A DNA stretch of 64,000 nt from Strongylocentrotus purpuratus. Its lineage: Eukaryota > Echinodermata > Echinoidea > Camarodonta > Strongylocentrotidae. The notes under the pieces were generated by a model that searched no databases, was not told the origin of the DNA, and saw only the letters and a list, made by a program, of their open reading frames with translations. Below are positions 56,123 to 64,000 of this stretch, piece by piece. Location of the stretch: contig NW_022145547.1 of assembly GCF_000002235.5 (NCBI RefSeq), forward strand, positions 1 to 64,000, read 5' to 3'. The position numbers and the translations under genes were made by a program. Positions within the stretch are counted from its first letter, which is position 1. Each line of letters begins with the position of its first letter.

Positions 56123-56454
56123 CTTTACCGGAGCTGTCATCCGGCCCAACAGTCGGAATGATCAGCTCATCATCAGTCTCTGTCTTCTGGAGCTCTTGGA
56201 TACCTTTTCCGGACTCCGGCGACGGACCAGTTGTTGGCTACCTTATCTATCAGCAAACTATGGGAGAGGAATGGATAGGGTTGGTAAAATCGACTCGGGT
56301 GTGGGAGAGGGCGATCTTCAACGAATAATGGAGTTTGTATTGACCGAGTTGGAACCAGGAACAGAATATTATATCAGTGTGTCTGCCGTCAGAGAAGGTC
56401 TCGGCGGAGAAGGACCAAGAAGTCCACTTGTGACTGTTACGACTCCTACCCTCG
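56123..56454 (+). pseudogene. FN3 exon, copy D (1-nt deletion)
   Basis: 332 nt; a T is missing at GGATAGGGTTGG (GGATAGTGGTTGG in B) near 56277. Otherwise almost identical to copy B, including LTELEPGTEYYISVSAV in the downstream frame. Confidence 0.85.
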
Positions 56455-56501
56455 GTAAGTCGTGATTAGATCAATATTGATTAGGATGTCGTATACATAT
56501 G

Positions 56502-56695
56502 TAATAATAATAATAATAATAATATAATAATAATAATAATTCGTCCTTATATAGCGCATTTCAGGACCGCAGGCCCTCTCAATGCCCTTTACAGATATAT
56601 ATTATTACTCTGGTCATCGGATTCATGCTTACCCGCACACCAGGTATGCACATTATCCACTCCCTTGGGAGCATTCCAGCCAGTCGCCAACGTCT
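56502..56695. mobile_element. SINE-like insertion, copy D
   Basis: Same insertion as 23922-24090 in copy B, with a longer ATA microsatellite at the start. Confidence 0.55.
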
Positions 56696-57193
56696 AACCA
56701 TCAGCTAGACATGCATTAGTCACAGCCTCATTTTGCGGTTAATCCTGCGTCCAATTGACATTAAGCCATTGATCTTACACTATTGCCCCTACAACCGACC
56801 GACCCCCTCGTCCTGAGCAAGGAGCCGGATCGAGGAGGAGGGCTGGTAGGATTTTTAAATATTTTATCGGGTAAAAATGCCGGATCCATCACTGATTATC
56901 GACTACGATGTTGCAATTGCTCCTACAGTTACCCTCGCCTCCTATGACAATCATGGATTTGTCCTTGATCATTGTACAGAACACCTTAATCTGGTCCAAG
57001 CACTATCCTGCACACCATTATTATGCGCAGTCTAGGATCTATGGCCAAGGGAACCAAAAGGACATAGGGCCACTGATATCAAATGTCTCTATGAAAATGT
57101 ATGACATTCTTTGTTGTAGCAATAGGTCTATTCTGCAACTATTAATAAACTAATACATATTCGCGATCAACGCTTATATGTTCAATGTTGCAG

Positions 57194-57296
57194 AGAGTCA
57201 GCACCTAAGGGAAACTACTGCTGTTTGGATGATGATTTTATTGGTGATATCATTCTTGGGGAACATCATACTTGCTATTGCCATGGTGATTGTATG
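57194..57296 (+). CDS. Transmembrane exon, copy D
   Basis: Same translation as copy B: ESQHLRETTAVWMMILLVIS then FLGNIILAIAMVIV; 103 nt, donor GTATG/GTAAGA. Confidence 0.9.
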
Positions 57297-57767
57297 GTAA
57301 GAATCAAATCATTTTAATATCTCGCATAAGAGTAATGCCCTTTTTCGAAAATGCCCTTTTTGAATGCAGAATGTGGATTTGCAAAATTGACATAGTTTTT
57401 TTAATTTTCTAAATCCTAATTTTAACTAGTTTATACAACAGAGCTGTCTCCAATCTATTCCCCTTGTACAGCCTGCATTACAAAAATACATTTTGGGGTA
57501 AAAGAGTAACAAAAATCATGTTTATCATAAACCTGAATATTTGGATATTTAAGTTTTAAGTAAAATACCATTCTTGTATTCCCTCAAAGACCTTAAAATG
57601 TAAATTTTCTTACACCTCTTTCTTTACACTGCATAGTATTTGAAAATTCCGAATATGATATTAATAGTGATGGTAATAATGCTCGTAATGACGAGGATGA
57701 TGATGATGATAATGATAATGATGATTAATCACTATTGCTGTCTGTCATTTCTAAATCGACTATGAAG

Positions 57768-57999
57768 CAAGCGAAAGCAAAAGAAGGCAGACCTGTCTCG
57801 TTTACGTGTTGCCCCATCAGCAGGCGATCCACAGAGCCCTCATTACGAGCTACCTCAACCGAGTGCAGTCAGGCAACATGTCTACCAGGGCCTCAAAAGA
57901 ACGGGGGTCGGCAACATCCAAGAAGGGGTTTACGATGACACCGCTGATCCAGAGAAATTGGAATACGTCAATATTTCATCTCAAGTTCGAAAGAAGTAA
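57768..57999 (+). CDS. Cytoplasmic tail exon, copy D
   Basis: 77 residues, KRKQKKADLSRLRVAPSAGD onward, with HYELP, HVYQGL, GVYDDT and LEYVNI. The YDDT change removes the hydrophobic +3 residue of the first half of the ITAM-like pair seen in B; the LEYVNI ITIM-like site remains. Acceptor ATGAAG is weaker than ATGCAG in B. Confidence 0.85.
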
Positions 58000-60109
58000 T
58001 TCCCGTTGAACGTAAGGCGTCATGTAGTGACCCCAGACTGCGTCAACGACACGCGTGACCTTTGACACGCAATAAGTGACATCGCACAAGGAATAGATGT
58101 AGAGCTAGTATCACATTGGGCTGCAACAGCTTGCAACTTGTTTTAGACACAACATTTAGAGAAAAATGTTCACTTGGAAACACACTAAATTGGTACTTAC
58201 GACACATTTGTATATGTCGCACGAACTCCCCGCAACATTTGGGTAAAAAATTTGCCTCGAGTTCGCAAACTGCATTTCCATAATTTTATTAAACTAATTT
58301 ATTTTCACTGGCTACCTGCCGTAGCAACAAACAACAAACTCCATTTCGTTGACGATCAGCCATGCATGAAGTATTTCGTCTTCTTTGTTGTTAGGGCAGA
58401 CAGCCAGTGGAACGGATTCGTTTAATAAATTATGGAAATGCAAGCATTGCTTTAAACAAATAGAACTTTGTTATTTCTCGCTCATTTTTCCTGATTTGAG
58501 GTGTCATATAAAAGGGCAGAAAATGAAATTTCTAGAAATGTGATTTGTCCTTGAAATTTAGATACCGTTCGCCAAATGACTTTTTGGTACACTTTCTGTA
58601 AATAGCTTTTAATCACTCATGCGTGAAATATGCATCATATGGGTTTCATCAAATGAAGGAGGATCTAAGCTTGACAAAATATGTGTCATTTATTAATCAT
58701 ACATGTAATTGTGATTAAGTTACGATAAAACATGGATAATTCTCGGTTACTTTTTTCTGGGACGCACTGTATATTCATTCATGCGCAGAGTGTTATACGT
58801 GGATGTATACGCGGATCCAGCAGGCGGCAAGATAGGGGGTCCCAAAAAGGGGCACTTCGTGCGAAAATGTGAAAATCGCGCCGGCCGATTTTTGCTCGGG
58901 GGGGGGGGGAGGAGGGGGAGGGGTAGTGAGCACTAATTTATTAGGTTTTGCTCAATTGGGCGGACAATGCTATCTTTTTCTTACTCAACATCCGCCCCCC
59001 CCCCCCCTTGAGCGACAGGGGAGGGGCCCATCTTCTTTTTGTATTAAAAAAGGGTGTTTTTTACTTGTTTTTTGCCAGGGGGCCCGGCCCCCCTCCTGGA
59101 TCCGCCACTGTCATGTATCCCCCACCCCCCTTCCCATGCTTATGATAGTTGGCCTCTGCATTTATCTTGATTCTTTGACTTACCTCCATACTTTCAAGCT
59201 TTCAAATATATATCAGCATTTTTTTATGGGGGGATATATTTCATTCGTCACTTTTTATGTAATTCAATTATATTATATGCTGTTATTGTTTTTTTGAATA
59301 TTTTGTATTTGATTTTTCAATAAATGCAGAAACATCTGCTTAAAAAAAGATGTATCATGGTTTAAATCAACGTGTGTGTGTCTGTGTAATTTTTGTACAT
59401 GTAGTTATATCGTTATGTTTTTTATCGGGTAGGTAGGACGCGGTCTTTGTTAGGTCTAAACAAAGTTGTTGTATTGCCCTTTAAAAAGCCGACCGTACAT
59501 TTCAAGATGTTGGGTCGGTCGCAAAGGGCAATTGTTTAGGCATTATAAAATGAAGCGAAGACTTCTCCGCATCTACGCAAAAAAAAATCGGAATATGATT
59601 AAATTTGAAAATTCGAAGAAATTCTTCATTCCAAGGATAGTACCTCATAGATAGATAAATAGATGGTTTCCACAATATCTCATTTTAAAAAGAGTGTAAC
59701 AACATATTGAAATTTATTATAATATACATGCAATACCGGTACACACTATTCAGAATATTGTCCATTAAAGTGAACTTAAGAGATATAGTGGCGGAGCCTA
59801 TGAAAAAGCAGAGCTTGTTGTGGATAGGCTCCTTAAACTACAAATGACATAATTAACTAAACTAAAGTTTATAAAAAAAAATACACGCTAAACCAGGGAG
59901 AGGGAGATTACAGGGATACATGAACCGAGACTCATTGACTACAAAAGACAAGGAAAAGGGAAGGGAATATATCTGCAGCTAAATATTACAATCTAGTTTG
60001 TTCTCGATATGATTATATATAAACATAGTTGGCATTGTCATACCGTTATTTACTCATTGTAATAAAAAAGTATACAGCTTGGAGACAAGAATAGTCAGAA
60101 ATCAGGAAT
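58000..60109. other. Downstream block of copy D
   Basis: Collinear with 25406-26808 and 29960-31904 after copy B but without the filler, the CR1-like LINE and the LINE 3' fragment. Contains the mariner-like MITE ending at 58769 and the GGATCCAG hAT-like element (58813-59107, right end CTCCTGGATCCGCCACTG). No gene. Confidence 0.65.
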
Positions 60110-60880
60110 GCCATAGGCATATGTATTCAAATAATAACATTTCAATTTTATTCTGAATACATGAACACTTACAGACCTTTTAATCACAGAATCGAGAGAA
60201 TTCCAGAACTTAGGACCCTTATATATTAAGGCAGGGCGTACGCAGGATTTTTTCAAGGGGGGGGGGGGGGGTTTAAAATCGGCCCAAAATATTTTGCTCC
60301 CGAAAAATTTAAAAATCGCGCCGGCCGAAAAGTCGCTCAGTGGGGGGGGGGGGGGGGGCGGGGGTAAGCGGGACACTTTTGTTTTTAGTCCAAAAAAAAA
60401 TCGCAACGACTCAGCCAGCCGAAAAGTCGCTCAGTGGGGGGGGGGGGGGGGGGGGGGGGGGGGTAAGCGGACACTTTTTTTTTTTTTGGGGGGGGGGGTC
60501 TCGAAATTTGAAAAATTAACATTTTCTTCGTTGGGGGGGGGGGTAAGGTCACCTTTTTAGGTTAGCCGTGGGCATATTTTTTTTTTTTTTAATAATAAAA
60601 AAAAAAAAAAATCCAAAAGGGGGGGGGGGGGTTTAGGATTTTTTAGAGGGGTTTACACACATAAAAATACAAAAGGGGGGGTTTGAACCCCCAAACCCCC
60701 CCCCCCTGCGTACGCCCCTGTATTAAGGTATTTTGAGCAAAGCTTGTTCTCGTTCTAGGAAGGGGATATGAAAACGCCTGTCGGGTAGGATAGTCGCGGA
60801 CTTGATTTCTTTCTTAAACAAATAAGATAGCGCCTGGGGCGGTTCGTTGTTATTCAGCTGAAACAAATATCTCGCACTCT
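60110..60880 (-). pseudogene. LINE 3' fragment split by a hAT MITE
   Basis: The minus-strand CR1-like terminal piece (YKGPKFWNSLDSVI) is the paralogue of 31905-32165, cut in two by the element at 60232-60720. Confidence 0.7.
60232..60720. mobile_element. hAT MITE, 489 bp, poly-G/C interior
   Basis: Ends CAGGGCGTACGCAGG and CTGCGTACGCCCCTG are inverted copies. The 8-bp target duplication TATTAAGG is perfect (60224-60231, 60721-60728), and the B paralogue has one TATTAAGG at 32017-32024. The interior has two TCGCTCAGTGGGGG copies and long G runs. It resembles the 46259 element in its ends and so belongs to one family. Confidence 0.9.
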
Positions 60881-61621
60881 CGGTACTTTAGTATTCAAGA
60901 AAAGAGGACTTGATTGAGTACGAATAGGTACATTGCAGAACGAAAAGGAGGGACGCATTTTCGCCCCCCCCCCCCCCCCCCGACAAAAATTAGCAGTAAA
61001 GGAGTAAAAATGGTTTGTATTTTTAACCAAAAAGAAAATAAGAAATGATAAAACCTGAATAGAATCACATAGAAATTATTTTCCATTCAAATAAAAGGAG
61101 AGTAAATAGAAATTACATTTCCTAAATATCCCGCATGCCCCTATATGTATCAATGGAGGATGTTTATAATAGCGAAACGCGCATATCGTGGATATATTGT
61201 GAGAGGATGGGAAAGTGTGTGTGTTTATTATTATAGGGGAGCGAAGACATTAGCCCCTGGACACTGGCGTATTGATAGGGGGAGGTTAGATGCCCCCCAA
61301 ATAAAATTCAAACGTGGTTTATTTCTAATTCGATACCAGTGATTTACAAATGTTGCTGAAATGACATGATTTACCGGGAATTTTTCTCCATTTCTTTTGT
61401 AAAACATTCTTTTGTATGCGTTTGTTGAAAAATTACAAATTTCTATATTCATAGTCAGGCAAAAATTATGCTTATTTAAAAGCCTTCATGTAAGTCCTGC
61501 AGAACGGCAGGGCTCGGGGGTTTGAGCTCCCTCACTTTTTTGAAAGAGTATGTTAAAGAGGAAAATGAAAGAAAGAGAGAAAGGATGAGTGACCTGCCAG
61601 TGTCACAAATGAGGAATCAAA

Positions 61622-62185
61622 ATATGCTCATCTGACCGTAATCAAATGCCTCAAAACCACCCGAGCTAACGGGGAGGCTTCACCCCGGATGCTCATCTGA
61701 CCGTAATTCAAAACCTCGAACTGCTGAGCTTCCGGGGGCTCTACCCCCTGGACCTCACCAATTAAGGGCCCAAAGGCGGGCCCCTGGATGCTCATCTGAC
61801 CGTAATTAGAAACCTCAAAACGCTGAGCTTCCGGGGCTGTACCCCCTGGACTCCATCAATTAAGAGCCCTAAGGCGGGCCCCTGGATGCTCATCTGACCG
61901 TTATTAAATAGCTAAAAACCGCTGAGCTTCCGGGGGCTCTACCCCCTGGACCCCATCAATTAAGGGCCTAACACGGGCTCCTGAATGCTCATCTGTCCAT
62001 GATTAAATGCCTTAAACCCTTGAGCTTTATGGGGCTCAGCTTCCTGAACCCCCACGCCAATTATTGACCCGCCAGTGTCACAAATACGGTAACTAAAATG
62101 TGCTTATCTGACCGTAATTTAATGCCCAAAAACCTCTGAGCTTCCGGCGGGCTTCGCCCCTTGACCCGTGCCGGGCCAAAGCCCC
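61622..62185. repeat. Minisatellite GCTCATCTGACCGTAATTAAA, about 6 units
   Basis: Largest version of the array family: about six units of 85-100 bp, each with GAGCTTCCGGGGGCTCTACC-like and GGGCCCCTGGATGCTCATC-like words; the last units are diverged as in B. Confidence 0.85.
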
Positions 62186-62476
62186 TGGACCCTCGTAATT
62201 AATGCTCCACGTACCTGATCGTTAATACTCCACTTTGAAAAACGTTTCGCAGGGCCTGCATGTAACATGTAAGAGTGGTGGTGTTGCAGATTTTTCTTCT
62301 GCCCCCAAACATTTTGCTCATTACGCCACTGCCCCTGAAAGGTGAGTCTCCTGGAATATCCCCCCCCCCCCAAAAAAAAAAAAAAACACAACACAAACAA
62401 CACACAACAACAACAACAACAAACAAAACCAAAATTTAAAAAAATGCCTCAAACTGCTTCCGGCAAGCCTGCCAGG

Positions 62477-62720
62477 GTGTCTCCGTGGTCTAGTTTATAC
62501 GTCACCGGACTGAGGATTACATAGTTGGCGGTTCGAGTCTCGCTGCAGCACTAATGTCCCTTGGAAAGACATTCATCTACATTTGCAACTCTCGACGAAG
62601 GTGATGTAAATGGGTATCTGGCAGGAATAATTCTTTGAAATGCTAGAGCACAATTACGACAGCCGTGCTAAAGGCGGGGTAATAAAAGAATTATTGTGGA
62701 GCGCCAGGAGTGTCAAGTCT
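62477..62720 (+). mobile_element. tRNA-derived SINE, copy D side
   Basis: A-box-like GTGGTCTAGTTTA and B-box GGTTCGAGTCTC, with body CTCGACGAAGGTGATG and tail GACAGCCGTGCTAAAGGCGG then GGTAATAAA. The B version (33520-33715) has a 35-bp deletion in the tail. Confidence 0.75.
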
Positions 62721-63130
62721 GACAAACAAGAATGCTACACAAGAATTCACTAGTAGTTTGTTGGTTGCTCCTTGCTAACCCTAAAAAAAATATAAATAAA
62801 AATATTAAAAAAATGTCCCGGACCATTCACATATAAGGTACTGTCACTGGTGAATTTCGAACAATGTAACCGTAGGAATTGTTCATTATGTAAAACTCTG
62901 CATCCACGACGTAACATATAATCCCGACCTCTATAATGTCTTCACTAATAGTTATAACATAATTTCCAATGCCAATAAAATAAAGTCATGGCATGACTAC
63001 GCCATAATTATAATCTACTTTAAGAACATGAGCTAATTGTGTCCTGTATCTTCAATACTGAAAAGACGGAAGTACAGAAATCCTCTCCTTCCGACTTGTA
63101 TAAATATTACCAACTGACAATACTAATTGT

Positions 63131-63245
63131 CACCTTCAGTGGCGTAGACAGGTTCGTACACCTGGGGGATGACTGGGCTGCCAACGCTAGTGAGGGCGCG
63201 AAGCGCCCGAGCGAGGGAGGGAGTAGGGAGCTTTTGCAATTTTAA
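63131..63245. mobile_element. hAT-like element left end
   Basis: CAGTGGCGTAGACAGGTTCG followed by ACCTGGGGG and the GGCGCGAAGCGCCCGAGCG palindrome. This is the CAGTGGCG start common in hAT-type MITEs. The right end was not found. Confidence 0.45.
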
Positions 63246-63882
63246 ACTTGAAATCGTGCAATCTGATGCATACTTAATGAGGTAAAATAACACACAACAC
63301 ATACTCACACTCACACACATACACACGCACACATACTACGCTTTGAATGGACAGACATACATCGACAAGATCTACACACCGTGGCATACGAATACAGAAT
63401 GGACTGACACATAGTATTACATATTGAACCACAATACGTATTTATATATCTCTGTGAATTTTGCTGTTACACCTCTTCAGAAAAAAACCCATTGTCAACT
63501 GTGTACACGCAGGTATAGTCTTTGTTGTCTTGATAGGGGTATGTGGTCATGAATGAAAACAGCCTCTGTGGCCATTTGTGAATAGAACACATAAACAACA
63601 AACAAATAACGATTAAACTTTGAACAATATGTCTGTTCATTATAAAGCATAATGAATACGTACATACTATGCTTTTTTTTACCTCAAAGAAACAGGCATA
63701 GTATCCATAGATGGATATTGGCTGGCGGCTCATTAACATACAGATACAAAAACATAAACAGTATCACTATGATCCATGGAGTAACAATACTGCTTTGTAA
63801 GTTTGTGAAGAAATCGGAACCATAACGGCATTGCATCGTTTCAAATTAGGGCAATTTACTTCTATTTGATCTCAGTCTTATA

Positions 63883-63919
<37 letters not shown>

Positions 63920-64000
63920 AAAAAAAAATAATGCTAATACAAATAATAATGCTAATACTAATAGGTTCCTTTTATCTCGCATTTCAACATACTTTAAATG

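Larger units (their letters stand above)
51174..57999 (+). pseudogene. Receptor copy D: signal peptide-CTLD(EPN)-Ig-FN3-TM-tail
   Basis: Exons: 51174-51243, 53369-53520, 54252-54367, 54768-54919, 55295-55598, 56123-56454, 57194-57296 and 57768-57999. The signal, all three CTLD exons, TM and tail are intact. Ig has two 1-nt deletions and FN3 one, all against B. The three losses together restore the phase, but the region between is out of frame and contains stops. The CTLD has EPN, unlike QPD in B and C, and the tail has YDDT in place of YDDI. D is the closest relative of B by shared intron insertions. Because the lesions are all single-base deletions, assembly error should be considered before calling it a pseudogene. 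Confidence 0.75.
60881..64000. other. Terminal intergenic block
   Basis: Matches 32170-34240 after copy B up to about 63125. Holds a poly-C tract (60964-60980), a minisatellite, a SINE, then from 63131 a CAGTGGCGTAGACAGG end of a hAT-like element, a CA-rich stretch (63285-63335), AT-rich sequence without a gene, and an ATA/ATT microsatellite (63887-63920). Confidence 0.6.

Noticed and set aside
62477-62560. tRNA gene on the plus strand
   Set aside because: A and B boxes are present but the arms do not close and the same sequence with a fixed body is at 33520; it is a SINE.

Overview
The window is non-coding-rich animal DNA: genes split into short exons with GT/AG introns, many TIR transposons and MITEs, a Helitron, tRNA-derived SINEs, L1/Tx1-like and CR1-like LINEs, minisatellites and long poly-G/poly-C tracts. 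This mix, together with an invertebrate-style C-type lectin receptor, suggests a marine invertebrate, probably a deuterostome such as an echinoderm. That assignment is an inference, not a firm call.

The backbone is a plus-strand tandem array of one receptor gene family, here called copies A (266-2905, 5' end outside the window), B (6421-25405), C (41246-47405) and D (51174-57999). The full exon order, seen in B and D, is: signal peptide; three exons forming one C-type lectin domain (CTLD); one Ig-like exon; one fibronectin type III (FN3) exon; one transmembrane exon; and a tyrosine-rich cytoplasmic tail. Copies A and C stop after FN3 and lack recognisable TM and tail exons. The B tail reads YDDI-x7-YVNI, an ITAM-type spacing; D has YDDT at the first position. 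The lectin exons carry QPD in B and C but EPN in D, the motifs that in vertebrate CTLDs separate galactose-type from mannose-type ligands. Every copy carries at least one coding lesion as written: B one nonsense codon in CTLD exon 1, C a frameshift in Ig, D frameshifts in Ig and FN3, A frameshifts in both exons visible.

Shared insertions show that A is closest to C and B to D, so the array is a repeated two-gene unit (A-B, C-D) with a present period of about 44.7 kb. Because each locus has a paralogue 44.7 kb away, many mobile insertions can be read against their empty site: a hAT MITE at 60232-60720, a hAT element at 1101-2204, a hAT MITE with a nested Helitron at 46259-47036, a palindromic TTAA MITE at 44903-45646, an L1/Tx1-like LINE inserted in an ATT microsatellite at 35127-40636, and a CR1-like LINE at 26808-29959. 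Copy B has taken most of these. Its CTLD1-CTLD2 intron is 11.7 kb, against about 0.7 kb in C and D, because it holds two large TIR elements (8784-16298 and 17181-19716), each with internal repeat arrays, placed at the same homologous intron position in two duplicated intron segments.

Between genes lie paralogous blocks (2906-6420, 25406-41245, 47406-51173, 58000-64000) holding a minisatellite whose copy number differs between units, SINEs, LINE tails, ATT microsatellites, and an orphan exon (intact only at 40869-41109) just upstream of each signal-peptide exon. No virus-like elements, CRISPR arrays or prokaryotic genes were seen.
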